From assembly GCF_005860795.2 (NCBI RefSeq), contig NZ_CP058350.1, forward strand, positions 3,526,543 to 3,590,542: DNA of 64,000 bases, read 5' to 3'. Positions 18,267 through 27,197 of the stretch are shown here, piece by piece. Made by a program: the position numbers and the translations under genes. Under the pieces are notes generated by a model, which saw only the letters and a program-made list of their open reading frames with translations, ran no database searches and was not told the origin of the DNA. Source of the stretch: Peteryoungia desertarenae. Its GTDB lineage: Bacteria; Pseudomonadota; Alphaproteobacteria; Rhizobiales; Rhizobiaceae. Within the stretch, counting starts at the first letter, position 1; each line of letters starts with the position of its first letter.

Positions 18267-18908
18267 TCACCGAGCCGCCCCAACCAACCCCCGCCGCACA
18301 ATCTCCCGCATCTGCGGCACCTCGAACTCCGCCGCCTGGTGGCCGAGGGAGGAGTAGAATACCCGGCCCTGCCCGTGGCGGCGCTTCCAGACGACAGGCA
18401 TCACATGCCCGTCGATCCAGGCATCGTGCTCGCCGGTAAAGGTGGTCGTCGCCAGAACCTCGTTGTTCGGGTCGACATGCATGTAATACTGCTCGGAGCG
18501 ATAGGGGAAATGGCCGATGCCGGAGACGAGCGGGTCTTCGGGCTTCACGATATTGACCGTGTAATCATAGATATTGCCGGGATGGGCGACCCATTGGCCG
18601 CCGATCATGTATTGATACTGCACGCAATCGCGAAAGCTGTCGCCCGCCTGGCCGTGAAAGCCGCCGAGGCCGACGCCGCCGCGAATGGCGAGCTCCAGGT
18701 TCTCGATTTCAGGCTTCTCGATCTTGGTCATCGTCAGCATCGGCACGATGAGGCTGTAGTCGCGGATCGCGGGATCGGCAAAGGCCTCCGTGCCCGCTTC
18801 AACGCGGACGGAAAAGCCTTCAGCCTCCAGCATCTCGGAGACGATGGCCGCACATTGGTCGGGCTGGTGTCCATCCCAGCCGCCCCAGCAAATCAGAACC
18901 TGACGCAA
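18267..18908 (-). CDS. ThuA domain protein (trehalose-utilisation-like)
   Basis: A protein of about 213 residues with the ThuA/class I glutamine-amidotransferase-like fold: it opens with QVLICWGGWDGHQP, has GVGLGGFHGQAGDSF near 91-105 and ends with VWKRRHGQGRVFYSSLGHQ, the ThuA signature. I chose a TTG start at 18908 because GGAGGAGGG ends 7 nt before it; in-frame ATGs at 18926 and 18956 have no ribosome site. ThuA-type proteins act on sugars, for example in trehalose breakdown. No thuB-like dehydrogenase is adjacent, so the substrate is open. Confidence 0.78.
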   Translation of the reverse strand: MRQVLICWGGWDGHQPDQCAAIVSEMLEAEGFSVRVEAGTEAFADPAIRDYSLIVPMLTMTKIEKPEIENLELAIRGGVGLGGFHGQAGDSFRDCVQYQYMIGGQWVAHPGNIYDYTVNIVKPEDPLVSGIGHFPYRSEQYYMHVDPNNEVLATTTFTGEHDAWIDGHVMPVVWKRRHGQGRVFYSSLGHQAAEFEVPQMREIVRRGLVGAAR

Positions 18909-18976
18909 ATGATGACCCTCCTCCATGCCGTCGACCGGGCCGCAGACTGGGTGCAAATGCAGCCGAGGTCAACGCG

Positions 18977-19378
18977 TCATTGCATCAGCGTCAGCGCTTC
19001 GCGGCAGGCGTCCTCGCAGCGATGGCATTCGTCGGCACAGACGCGGCAATGCTCATGGCTTTCGGCGTGGCGGGCGCATTCTTCGCCGCAGGCCGCACAG
19101 GCACGCGCACAGGCGTCGATCATCTTCATCAGAACCTCGCGGTTTTCGCTCGTGCGCCGGATCGCCACCTGCCCGGTGGCAAGGCAGATGACCGCACAAT
19201 CGAGATTGAGCTGGATGCAGCGGCGCAGGCTTGCAACCATCTCCTCTCCAAGGCAGGCATCGGCACAGCTTGCGCAGACCGAGCCACAGCGAAAGCATTG
19301 TTCGATGCAGGCCACCAGTGCATCAGACACCTGACCATCGGTCATCGGATGGGTATTCAGCATTTCGCGGACAGACAT
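18977..19378 (-). CDS. Cys-rich four-helix-bundle copper-binding protein (DUF326)
   Basis: A 133-residue protein with many Cys in repeated CxxC/CxxxC spacings (for example CIEQCFRCGSVCASCADAC, CARACAACGEEC and HCRVCADECHRCEDAC), as in the DUF326 four-helix-bundle family whose characterised members (Csp proteins) store Cu(I) through inward-facing Cys. No signal peptide is visible, so a cytosolic Csp3-like role is inferred. The ATG at 19378 has GGAG 7 nt upstream. It lies 68 bp before the ThuA-like gene in the same direction; no copper exporter gene is near. Confidence 0.82.
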   Translation of the reverse strand: MSVREMLNTHPMTDGQVSDALVACIEQCFRCGSVCASCADACLGEEMVASLRRCIQLNLDCAVICLATGQVAIRRTSENREVLMKMIDACARACAACGEECARHAESHEHCRVCADECHRCEDACREALTLMQ

Positions 19379-19526
19379 GAACGGGCTCCTTTGCATGATC
19401 CCTGCCCAAACGGATCAAGCCCGCCGCAGTTCCCACCCATCATCCGGCTGGCCAGAAAGATCTCGTTAAGAAAACCTTTCATTAAATTTTAAGGAATAGA
19501 ATGCCGGGTCAAAGCGAGGTTTTGTC

Positions 19527-20111
19527 ATGCGTACCGCTCTTGTATCCGCGCTTGGAGCCATGCTGCTGTTGTCGGCCTGCGCCAAGCCCCCTACCCAGCA
19601 AAGAAACGCCTGCGCGATTTTTGAACAGCGCGACGGCTTGCTCAACAACTGGCGCCGCGAAGCGATCAAGGCCGAACGGGAATACGGCATCCCCGTGCCG
19701 ATCCTGATGGCGACGATCTACACAGAATCAAACTTCCGCCACAACGCGCGACCGCCGCGCGAAAAAATCTTCGGTTTCATTCCCGGAAAGCGTCAGTCGA
19801 CAGCCTATGGCTACTCCCAGGCGCTGGATGGCACCTGGGAACGCTATCAGCGGGAGACAGGACGCTGGAGCGCGCGGCGGACCGATTTCGGCGACGCCGT
19901 CCGGTTCATCGGCTGGTATCACCGCCAGAGTGCGGACAAGACCGGGATCTCGCTGAGCGACCCCTATAACCTCTATCTCGCCTATCACTCCGGCCATGCA
20001 GGCTTCCTGCGCGGCGCCTACAAGAGCAGGCCTGAAGCACTCCGGGGCGCCAAGCGCTTCACAGACATTACCTATACTTACGCCAAGCAGTTGCAGCAGT
20101 GCCCGAATTGA
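19527..20111 (+). CDS. Lipoprotein with lytic-transglycosylase-like (SLT) domain
   Basis: A 194-residue exported lipoprotein: the signal peptide ends in the lipobox LSAC with the acylated Cys at residue 18. The rest resembles an SLT domain, with IPVPILMATIYTESNF near 55-70 (Glu of TES as probable catalytic acid), GYSQALDGTWERYQ near 94-107 and NLYLAYHSGHAGF near 151-163. Such enzymes cleave the MurNAc-GlcNAc bond of peptidoglycan to give 1,6-anhydro products. It is monocistronic and ends at a bidirectional terminator. Confidence 0.82.
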   Translation: MRTALVSALGAMLLLSACAKPPTQQRNACAIFEQRDGLLNNWRREAIKAEREYGIPVPILMATIYTESNFRHNARPPREKIFGFIPGKRQSTAYGYSQALDGTWERYQRETGRWSARRTDFGDAVRFIGWYHRQSADKTGISLSDPYNLYLAYHSGHAGFLRGAYKSRPEALRGAKRFTDITYTYAKQLQQCPN

Positions 20112-20137
20112 TGGGTTGATGCCATCAGCCAAGCGAA

Positions 20138-20169
20138 AAAGGGGACCGGTCCTCAGACCGGTCCCCTTT
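20138..20169 (+). terminator. Bidirectional terminator between the SLT lipoprotein and Tim44-like genes
   Basis: A perfect 14-bp stem (20138-20151 with 20156-20169) with a CTCA loop has A-rich and T-rich flanks, and sits between two convergent genes. Confidence 0.9.
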
Positions 20170-20195
20170 CTGATTCAGTCAACGCGGCGGCTGCC

Positions 20196-21200
20196 TCAGC
20201 CTTCAACGCCCTGGATAGCCGAAATCTGCCAGCGTGTGTTGTCGCGGCGAACGAAGGTCCAGATCTCAGTCGTTTCGACCGGAGCCTCGGCATCGCCATC
20301 GACGACGTTACCCGTCTGCCGATCGATCATATAGTCGACCGCCTCATAGCGCATCGCGACAGTTGCATATTCCAGCTTGTCTTCGCGCCAGCTTTCCGCG
20401 ACATCACCCTGGACGAGGTGCACATCGCGCACCTGGTTCTTGATGCCCTTGGTGGCATTATCGCTCAGCTCTTCCGCCAGATAGGACATGGCCTCCGGCG
20501 TGGTGATCCGACGAAGCGCCGAATAATCTTCCGCCGCATAGGCCGCCTGCATTTCCTGCAAGAGCTTCTCAAAACTGTCCAGATCCTGCGGGGTCACGCC
20601 GATCTCGTCGGTGCGTCCGGTAAAGGACCGTGCCGCACCGCCGCCCATGCGCGGGATCTCGAACAACGGACGACCCGCACCGCCACCATTGCCGGCGGGA
20701 CCGCCTGCCCCGTCGCCACTGGCATTGTCACGGGACATGCCATCCGCATAGGCCGGGCGACGATTGGCGAACATGCGCATGGCGAAACGGATCAGGAAGA
20801 AGATCAAGAGACCCTGCAGAAGCAGGCCGAGCAAGCCAAAGCCGCCGCCGAAGCCGGTGCCCATCAGCAGGCCGAAGAGACCACCGAGCAGAAGTCCGCC
20901 CATGAGACCGCCGGCAAGTCCGCCAAACATGCCGCCCGAACGAGCTGCGGTCTGGGTCGCCGCACCGGCCGGCGCTGCTGCATTCGGCTGGGCCGCATTG
21001 GTGCGCGGCGTCATGGTCCGCTCGATGGGAGCGGCCGGTGTCGGCGCTGTCCGTGTCTGTGCCGGCGCATCGAATGTGCGTGTGCCACGGCTACCAAAGC
21101 CGCCGCCAAATCCGCGACGCGCCTCGGCATAGTCGACGGCGACCAGCGTCACCATCATGCCCAATGCCAAGGACGCAAATACCTTACCATAACGCTGCAT
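20196..21200 (-). CDS. Tim44-like domain membrane protein
   Basis: A 334-residue protein with an N-terminal signal or anchor (residues 5-27), a low-complexity Pro/Ala/Thr linker (about 40-85), a Gly/Leu-rich membrane segment (GGMFGGLAGGLMGGLLLGG onward, about 88-145) and a C-terminal Tim44-like domain (about 195-334). It includes the expected SFEKLLQEMQAAYAAEDYSALRRITTPEAMSYL-type region and the C-terminal TEIWTFVR strand. Bacterial Tim44-like proteins are found in many alphaproteobacteria; their function is not settled. The mitochondrial relative tethers the import motor. Confidence 0.8.
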   Translation of the reverse strand: MQRYGKVFASLALGMMVTLVAVDYAEARRGFGGGFGSRGTRTFDAPAQTRTAPTPAAPIERTMTPRTNAAQPNAAAPAGAATQTAARSGGMFGGLAGGLMGGLLLGGLFGLLMGTGFGGGFGLLGLLLQGLLIFFLIRFAMRMFANRRPAYADGMSRDNASGDGAGGPAGNGGGAGRPLFEIPRMGGGAARSFTGRTDEIGVTPQDLDSFEKLLQEMQAAYAAEDYSALRRITTPEAMSYLAEELSDNATKGIKNQVRDVHLVQGDVAESWREDKLEYATVAMRYEAVDYMIDRQTGNVVDGDAEAPVETTEIWTFVRRDNTRWQISAIQGVEG

Positions 21201-21346
21201 CGCGTTTCCTACCCTCGTGTTTGTGTGCTCAGGTCCGCAAACCTTTGACCCTTATATGGCGAGGGCCGGCCCTCATTTGAAGACCGGCCCTTCGATCTGA
21301 CGAAGAATTGACCAGAAGTGCTGACTTTACAGGCAGATCTGGCGGC

Positions 21347-21460
21347 TCAGGCACCAAGCCAGAGCTTGATGCCGAGGCCGACCACGGTCACCGTGGCGAC
21401 CCCCGCTGCCCACAGAGCGATGAACCAGAGCAGCCGCTTTGCAAGGGTGGACGACCGCAT
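21347..21460 (-). CDS. DUF2474 small membrane protein of the bd-type (CIO) oxidase
   Basis: A 37-residue, single-helix protein (sequence begins MRSSTLAKRLLWFIALW, then a hydrophobic segment ending IKLWLGA). Its ATG overlaps the cydB stop by one base (TGATG), and GGAGG lies in the last codons of cydB as the ribosome site. The position and size match the DUF2474 genes that follow cydAB/cioAB in proteobacteria and are analogous to CydX, a subunit that stabilises heme binding in cytochrome bd. Confidence 0.85.
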   Translation of the reverse strand: MRSSTLAKRLLWFIALWAAGVATVTVVGLGIKLWLGA

Positions 21461-22464
21461 CAATGATAGCCCTCCTCCGGATTGATCTTGCCGCGGAACA
21501 CCCAATAGGCATAGGCGGTATAGCCCAGGATCATCGGCACCAGAATAACGGCCCCGACCAGCAGGAAGGCGAGGCTGTCATCAGGCGCCGCCGCCTGCCA
21601 GATGGTCAGCGACGTGGGCACAATATAGGGATAGAAACTGATGCCAATGCCTGCATAACCGAGCACGAAGAGCCCGAGCGCCGCCAAAAAGGGCCGTGCA
21701 TCATGCCCCCGCTTCAGGCCGGTCACGATCAGGTAGAGACAGGCGAGCACCAGGAGCGGCACGATCACCGAGAAGATCATGGTCGGGTAACCGAACCAGC
21801 GCTCCAGATAGAGTGGTTTCAGCCAGGGCGTCCAGAGACTGAAGATGCCCATCGCCCCGACAGTGGCAAAGGCGAGAAAGAAGGCGAAATGCCTGGCCCG
21901 CGCTGCCAGATGGCCGGTGGTTTTCATCACCAGCCAGGTGGCGCCAAGCAAGGCATAGCCGATCACCAGGGCCACGCCGGTTGCGAGCGAAAACGGTGTC
22001 AGCCAGTCCCACCAGCCGCCGGAATAGGCACGATCAGCCACCGGAATACCCTGGACCAAGGCACCGAGCGCTATTCCCTGACAAAGGGCAGCCAGCGTTG
22101 AGCCGCCGGCAAAGGCCCAGTTCCACAGATATTCGGCCCGCTTGGTCCGCCAGCGATATTCAAAGGCAACGCCGCGAAAGATCAGCCCGAGCAGCATCAG
22201 GATCAGCGGCGCATAGAGCGCGGGCAATATGGTGGCATAGGCGAGCGGAAACACTGCAAGCAGTCCGCCACCACCCAAGACCAGCCAGGTTTCATTGCCA
22301 TCCCAAACCGGGGCGACCGAATTCATCATCTGGTCGCGGTCATGTTTTTCCGGAAACAGCGGAAAGAGAATGCCGACCCCGAGATCGAATCCGTCGAGAA
22401 TGACATAGGCGAGCACGGCAAAGGCAATGATGCCGGCCCAGATGAAGGGGAGATCAATGGGCAT
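21460..22464 (-). CDS. cydB: Cytochrome bd-type ubiquinol oxidase subunit II (CIO type)
   Basis: A 334-residue polytopic subunit beginning MPIDLPFIWAGIIAFAVLAY and containing DGFDLGVGILFP and VAPVWDGNETWLVLGGGGL, both characteristic of CydB/CioB. It pairs with CydA to form the quinol oxidase in the inner membrane. I chose the ATG at 22464 because GGAGG lies 5 nt upstream; it overlaps the end of cydA by 11 bp. The length fits the cyanide-insensitive (CioB) group. Confidence 0.93.
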   Translation of the reverse strand: MPIDLPFIWAGIIAFAVLAYVILDGFDLGVGILFPLFPEKHDRDQMMNSVAPVWDGNETWLVLGGGGLLAVFPLAYATILPALYAPLILMLLGLIFRGVAFEYRWRTKRAEYLWNWAFAGGSTLAALCQGIALGALVQGIPVADRAYSGGWWDWLTPFSLATGVALVIGYALLGATWLVMKTTGHLAARARHFAFFLAFATVGAMGIFSLWTPWLKPLYLERWFGYPTMIFSVIVPLLVLACLYLIVTGLKRGHDARPFLAALGLFVLGYAGIGISFYPYIVPTSLTIWQAAAPDDSLAFLLVGAVILVPMILGYTAYAYWVFRGKINPEEGYH

Positions 22465-23863
22465 GCTTGCCTCCATGTCCAGGTTGGGATGCAGGCGTGA
22501 TACCGGAGGTCCGGATCGGACCTTCATCGAGTGGTTCCAGTGGATCGCGCGGCAGGCGTCCCATCAGGCGCAGAATGTAGAATGTACCTGCTCCGAAAAC
22601 GACGAAATAGACGATGATGAAGCTGATGAGCGAGGCAGCCACGGCTGGAGCGGCAATCGGCGACAAGGAGTCAGCCGTCATCAGGTGGCCGTAGACCGTA
22701 TAAGGCTGACGCCCGACCTCCGTCGTGATCCAGCCGGCCAGCACCGCGACGAAACCTGACGGTCCCATTACAACGGCCATCCGATGCAACCCTTGGTTCT
22801 CATAGAGCGTACCACGCCAGCGACACCAGAGACTGAAGAGGCCGACACCCAGCATCGCAAAACCAAGAGCGACCATCACCCGGAACGACCAGAAGACGAT
22901 CGTCACTGGCGGCTCCAACGCGTCGGGGACCGCATCCAGCCCGTCAAGCGGCGCATTGAGATCATGCTTCAGGATCAGGCTGGAAAGCTTGGGTATCTCG
23001 ATTGCATAATCCACCCGCTTTTCGGTTTCGTTCGGTATGCCAAAGAGAATGAGCGGTGCACCCTCCGGATGGCTGTCGAAATGCCCCTCCATCGCCATGA
23101 TTTTCGTAGGCTGATGCTCCAGCGTATTGAGCCCGTGCATGTCGCCGACGAAAATCTGGATGGGAGCGACGATGGCAGCCATCCACATCGCCATGGAAAA
23201 CATCGTCCCGGCACGTCGCGGCGCCGTGCCCTTGATCAGGTGCCATGCCCCGACCGCGCCGACGACGAAGGCCGTCGTCAGATAGGCGGCGATGACCATA
23301 TGGGTGAGACGATAGGGGAAGGACGGGTTGAAGACGATCGCCCACCAGTCAACCGGCACGAACTGTCCGACATCGTTCATGGCAAAGCCCGCTGGCGTCT
23401 GCATCCAGGAATTCACCGAGAGGATCCAGGTGGCCGAGATCAGCGTGCCGAAGGCAACCATCAGCGTAGCAAAAAAATGCAACCCCAGTCCCACACGACT
23501 GCGGCCAAACAGCATGACCCCAAGGAAGCCGGCTTCAAGGAAAAAGGCAGTGAGCACCTCATAGCCCATCAGCGGGCCGATGACCGGGCCAGCCTTGTCG
23601 GAGAAGACGGACCAGTTCGTGCCGAACTGATAGGACATCACAATGCCGGACACGACCCCCATGCCGAAGGCAACGGCAAAGATGATCTTCCAGAAATCAA
23701 AGAGTTCCAGATAGATCTTGTCTTTCTTCCAGATATAGAGGCCCTCCAGCACGGCGAGATAGCTCGCCAGTCCAATCGAAAAAGCCGGAAAGATAATGTG
23801 GAAGGATACTGTGAACGCGAACTGGATTCGCGCCAAGATCTCGGCATCGAAGTTCTCGAACAT
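22454..23863 (-). CDS. cydA: Cytochrome bd-type ubiquinol oxidase subunit I (CIO type)
   Basis: A 469-residue subunit with the heme-ligand His near residue 22 (TVSFHIIFP), further His in PYRLTHMV near 187, and the conserved GRQPxTVYGHLMTADS segment near 390. It is about 50 residues shorter than E. coli CydA, as expected for the short Q-loop of cyanide-insensitive oxidases. The complex reduces O2 to water with quinol without pumping protons, which gives high oxygen affinity or cyanide/sulfide tolerance. The gene is the first of a cydA-cydB-DUF2474 operon. I found no clear Fnr box in its upstream region. Confidence 0.93.
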   Translation of the reverse strand: MFENFDAEILARIQFAFTVSFHIIFPAFSIGLASYLAVLEGLYIWKKDKIYLELFDFWKIIFAVAFGMGVVSGIVMSYQFGTNWSVFSDKAGPVIGPLMGYEVLTAFFLEAGFLGVMLFGRSRVGLGLHFFATLMVAFGTLISATWILSVNSWMQTPAGFAMNDVGQFVPVDWWAIVFNPSFPYRLTHMVIAAYLTTAFVVGAVGAWHLIKGTAPRRAGTMFSMAMWMAAIVAPIQIFVGDMHGLNTLEHQPTKIMAMEGHFDSHPEGAPLILFGIPNETEKRVDYAIEIPKLSSLILKHDLNAPLDGLDAVPDALEPPVTIVFWSFRVMVALGFAMLGVGLFSLWCRWRGTLYENQGLHRMAVVMGPSGFVAVLAGWITTEVGRQPYTVYGHLMTADSLSPIAAPAVAASLISFIIVYFVVFGAGTFYILRLMGRLPRDPLEPLDEGPIRTSGITPASQPGHGGKHAH

Positions 23864-24011
23864 GGGCTAAGCCTTTCGTTCCTGGTCCCCCGACACGGAA
23901 ACGACCCTACAGGATCAACTACCAAGAAGCCAATGCGAAGCCTCGCCCTGCGTCAGTTACACGCATATCAATTTCCATATTTTTGATGACTGCGGCGCAC
24001 ACCTCGGCAAA

Positions 24012-24042
24012 ACGCAAACGGCGCGGGTTTGATCCCGCGCCG
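24012..24042 (-). terminator. Terminator of serA
   Basis: On the minus strand, after the serA stop, a 9-bp GC stem (24019-24027 with 24034-24042, 6-nt loop) is followed by T-rich sequence. Confidence 0.8.
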
Positions 24043-24072
24043 CCTTGAATTCCTGGAGAAGCAGTCAGTCGA

Positions 24073-25668
24073 TCAATCGACGTTGAACACCAGCGACTTG
24101 GCCTGCTTCACAGCCGGATTGGCGGTCAGCTGGTTCAGCACGGCCTGATCAACCGGGCCATCGACATAGAGAAGCGCGATGGCATCGCCGCCTTCCTTGT
24201 CGCGACCGAGCTGGAAGTTCGCGATATTGACCTTAGCATTGCCGAGCGTGGTGCCCATGAAACCGATCATGCCGGGCACGTCGGTATTGGAGATATAGAT
24301 CATGTTCTGACCGACATCGGCATCCATGTTGATGCCCTTGATCTGGATGAAGCGCGGCTTGCCGTCGGAGAAGACGGTGCCGGCAACCGAGCGGGTCTGC
24401 TTCTCGGTGGTGATGGTGAGCTTGATGTAACCGTCGTAGACGCCGGTCTTGTCGCGCTTCACTTCCGAGACAATGATCCCCTTTTCCTTCACCATGATCG
24501 GTGCCGAAACCATGTTCACATCGGCCACCAACGGGCGGATCAGACCGGCGAGCAGTGCCGAGGTCAACGCCTTGGTGTTCATCGTCGAGGTGACACCGTC
24601 ATAAAGGATTTCGATTTCCTTGATCGGGTTCTCGGTCATCTGGCCGGCAAAGGAGCCGAGCACGTCGGCGAGGCGGATGAACGGCTTCAGGATCGGCGCT
24701 TCTTCAGCCGTGATCGACGGCATGTTGATGGCGTTGGAGACGGCACCCTTCATCAGGTAGTCCGACATCTGTTCGGCGACCTGAAGCGCGACGTTTTCCT
24801 GGGCTTCGGTGGTCGAGGCGCCCAGATGCGGCGTGCAGACGACATTCGGCAGGCCGAAGAGCGGGCTTTCGGTCGCGGGTTCGACCTCGAAGACATCGAA
24901 ACCGGCACCTGCGACATGGCCGGACTTGATGGCTTCGGCAAGGGCGGCCTCGTCAACCAGACCACCGCGGGCGCAGTTGATAATGCGCACGCCAGGCTTG
25001 GTCTTGGCAATGTTCTCCTTGCTGAGGATGCCGCGTGTCTTGTCGGTCATCGGCACATGCAGCGTGATGAAATCAGCCTTGGCGAGGAGTTCGTCCAGCT
25101 CAACCTTGGTCACACCCATTTCTTGGGCGCGATCATTCGACAGGAAGGGGTCATAGGCCAGCACATGCATGCCAAGGCCGATGGCCTTCTTGCAGACGAT
25201 GCCACCGATATTGCCGGCACCGATGACACCGAGCGTCTTGCCGGTGATCTCGACACCCATGAACTTCGACTTTTCCCACTTGCCGGCCTGGGTCGAAACG
25301 TCGGCCTGCGGGATCTGGCGGGCAACGGCAAACATGAGGGCGATGGCATGTTCCGCCGTCGTGATCGAATTGCCGAAGGGCGTGTTCATCACGATGATGC
25401 CGCGCTTGGACGCAGCCGGGATATCGACATTGTCGACGCCGATGCCGGCGCGGCCGATGACCTTGAGGTTGGTCGCAGCAGCGATCAGTTTTTCCGTTGC
25501 CTTGGTGGCAGAGCGAATGGCGAGACCATCGTAATTGCCGATGATTTCAGCGAGCTTTTCCTTGTCCTTGCCGAGCTTCGGCTGGAAATCAACTTCGACG
25601 CCGCGATCGCGGAAGATCTGGACGGCGGTTTCCGAGAGTTCGTCGGATACGAGAACGCGAGGTGCCAT
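24073..25668 (-). CDS. serA: D-3-phosphoglycerate dehydrogenase
   Basis: A 531-residue long-form enzyme. The N-terminal substrate/nucleotide domains (about 1-310) contain the Rossmann motif GVIGAGNIGGIVCKKA near 145-160, catalytic Arg in NCARGGLVDE near 231-240 and the catalytic His in TPHLGAST near 281-288. An intervening (ASB) domain and a C-terminal ACT domain (about 455-531) follow, as in long SerA enzymes. It catalyses the first step of serine synthesis from 3-phosphoglycerate. It lies downstream of serC with 150 bp containing a repeat-like hairpin element. Confidence 0.96.
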   Translation of the reverse strand: MAPRVLVSDELSETAVQIFRDRGVEVDFQPKLGKDKEKLAEIIGNYDGLAIRSATKATEKLIAAATNLKVIGRAGIGVDNVDIPAASKRGIIVMNTPFGNSITTAEHAIALMFAVARQIPQADVSTQAGKWEKSKFMGVEITGKTLGVIGAGNIGGIVCKKAIGLGMHVLAYDPFLSNDRAQEMGVTKVELDELLAKADFITLHVPMTDKTRGILSKENIAKTKPGVRIINCARGGLVDEAALAEAIKSGHVAGAGFDVFEVEPATESPLFGLPNVVCTPHLGASTTEAQENVALQVAEQMSDYLMKGAVSNAINMPSITAEEAPILKPFIRLADVLGSFAGQMTENPIKEIEILYDGVTSTMNTKALTSALLAGLIRPLVADVNMVSAPIMVKEKGIIVSEVKRDKTGVYDGYIKLTITTEKQTRSVAGTVFSDGKPRFIQIKGINMDADVGQNMIYISNTDVPGMIGFMGTTLGNAKVNIANFQLGRDKEGGDAIALLYVDGPVDQAVLNQLTANPAVKQAKSLVFNVD

Positions 25669-25710
25669 GGTGCTGGGCTCCTTAAAGGGGTTCAGACTGC
25701 AACCTTTCCG

Positions 25711-25805
25711 CCGTCATGCGCGGGCTTGTCCCGAGCATCTGCGACCGATCGGTCCTGGTGATGGGATAAGATCCTCGGCACAAGGCCGAGGATGACGTTG
25801 TCATG
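25711..25805. repeat. Palindromic intergenic element between serC and serA
   Basis: This stretch holds two hairpins: a short CGGG-CCCG stem at about 25720-25733 and a perfect 9-bp stem ATCCTCGGC/GCCGAGGAT (25771-25779 with 25785-25793, 5-nt loop). It is bordered by GTCAT/ATGAC ends. The sequence style (GGGCTTGTCCCGAGCATCTGCG) resembles dispersed rhizobial palindromic elements. I saw only one copy in this window, so its repeat nature rests on recollection of similar rhizobial sequences. Confidence 0.55.
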
Positions 25806-25818
25806 CCTTGAAAAAGGA

Positions 25819-26997
25819 TCAGGCGGCAGCCTTGGCGAGAGACGCCTTCTGCGTCTCATAGGCGAAGGAGAGCCACGGCATCAGAGCCGCCATGTCAGCA
25901 GTCTCGATCGTGGCACCCGCCCAGATGCGAAGACCGGCCGGTGCATCGCGATAAGCTCCGATGTCATAGGCGACACCCTGCTTTTCGAGAATGCTGGCAA
26001 TGCCTTTGGCAAAGGCGGCCTGAGCGTCGGCATCAAGCGCCGTAATCTCAGGGTCAACGATCTTGACGCAGACCGAGGTGTTGGAGCGCGTGGCCGGGTC
26101 GACGGCGAGATTGGCGATCCAGTCGTTCTTCTCGATGAAGTCGAAGATCACCTTCGCATTGGCATCGGCACGCGCGATCAGGGCTTCGAGACCACCGATC
26201 GACTTCGCCCACTTCAAGGCATCGATATAGTCTTCGACGCAGAGCATGGACGGGGTGTTGATGGTCTCGCCGACAAAGATGCCTTCGATCAGCTTGCCGC
26301 CAGAGGTCATGCGGAAGATCTTCGGCAGCGGCCAGGCCGGAACATAGGTCGTCAGACGCTCGACAGCGCGCGGCGACAGGATGATCACGCCGTGACCGCC
26401 CTCGCCGCCCAGAACCTTCTGCCAGGAGAAGGTGGTGACATCGAGCTTCGAGAAGTCCATGTCCTGGGCAAAGGCTGCGGAGGTGGCGTCGCAGATGGTC
26501 AGGCCCTTGCGGTCAGCCGGAATGAAATCGGCATTCGGTACGCGCACGCCCGAGGTGGTGCCGTTCCAGGTGAAGACGACATCGCGGTCGAAATCGACGG
26601 CGGAAAGGTCCGGCAGCAGGCCGTAATCGGCATTGAACTTGCGGACATCGGCAAGCTTCAGCTGCTTCACCACATCGGTGACCCAGCCGGCGCCAAAACT
26701 TTCCCAGGAGAGCATGTCGACGCCACGTTCGCCGAGCAGCGACCACATGGCCATTTCGACGGCGCCCGTATCGGAGGCCGGAACAATGCCGATGCGGTAG
26801 TCAGCGGGGACGTTCAGGATTTCGCGGGTCAGGTCGATGGCCAGCTTCAGCTTTTCCTTGCCGACCTTGGCGCGGTGCGATCGGCCGAGCGGGGCATCGG
26901 AAAGCGCATCGAGCGACCAACCGGGACGCTTCGAGCAGGGGCCAGACGAAAAATGAGAGTTTGCCGGACGCGCGGCAGGGGCGACGATATCAGCCAT
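25819..26997 (-). CDS. serC: Phosphoserine aminotransferase
   Basis: A 392-residue PLP enzyme of the alphaproteobacterial SerC group, which is distinct from E. coli SerC. It starts [20 protein letters not shown] and includes [14 protein letters not shown] near 180-193 and [16 protein letters not shown] near 200-215, whose Lys is the PLP-binding residue. I chose the ATG at 26997 because GGAAGGG lies 7 nt before it. It converts 3-phosphohydroxypyruvate to phosphoserine and is cotranscribed with serA. Confidence 0.95.
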   Translation of the reverse strand: MADIVAPAARPANSHFSSGPCSKRPGWSLDALSDAPLGRSHRAKVGKEKLKLAIDLTREILNVPADYRIGIVPASDTGAVEMAMWSLLGERGVDMLSWESFGAGWVTDVVKQLKLADVRKFNADYGLLPDLSAVDFDRDVVFTWNGTTSGVRVPNADFIPADRKGLTICDATSAAFAQDMDFSKLDVTTFSWQKVLGGEGGHGVIILSPRAVERLTTYVPAWPLPKIFRMTSGGKLIEGIFVGETINTPSMLCVEDYIDALKWAKSIGGLEALIARADANAKVIFDFIEKNDWIANLAVDPATRSNTSVCVKIVDPEITALDADAQAAFAKGIASILEKQGVAYDIGAYRDAPAGLRIWAGATIETADMAALMPWLSFAYETQKASLAKAAA

Positions 26998-27149
26998 ATA
27001 GATACCCTTCCAGGTAATTAGCCTCTCGTTGGGGAGAGGTGTCCCGCCGTCGGAACTACTCCTGTCGCCTGTCGTCGTCAAGCGGCGCAACGTCGCTCCG
27101 AGAAATATTTTTGGCGCGCCTGCGGCATGTCTCGGTGTTCACCAAATGC

Positions 27150-27174
27150 AGAAAGGCCGCCCGGAGGCGGCCTT
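27150..27174 (-). terminator. Terminator of the outer-membrane protein gene
   Basis: A 9-bp stem AAGGCCGCC/GGCGGCCTT (27153-27161 with 27166-27174, 4-nt loop) lies just after the stop of the minus-strand gene and is followed there by TTTCTG. Confidence 0.8.
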
Positions 27175-27197
27175 GCGAGAAGTCAGTGACATCGATC

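Noticed and set aside
23864..24072. Fnr-type box upstream of cydA
   Set aside because: ATCAA and TTGAT occur but in the wrong order and with 11 bp between them, so they do not form TTGAT-N4-ATCAA.
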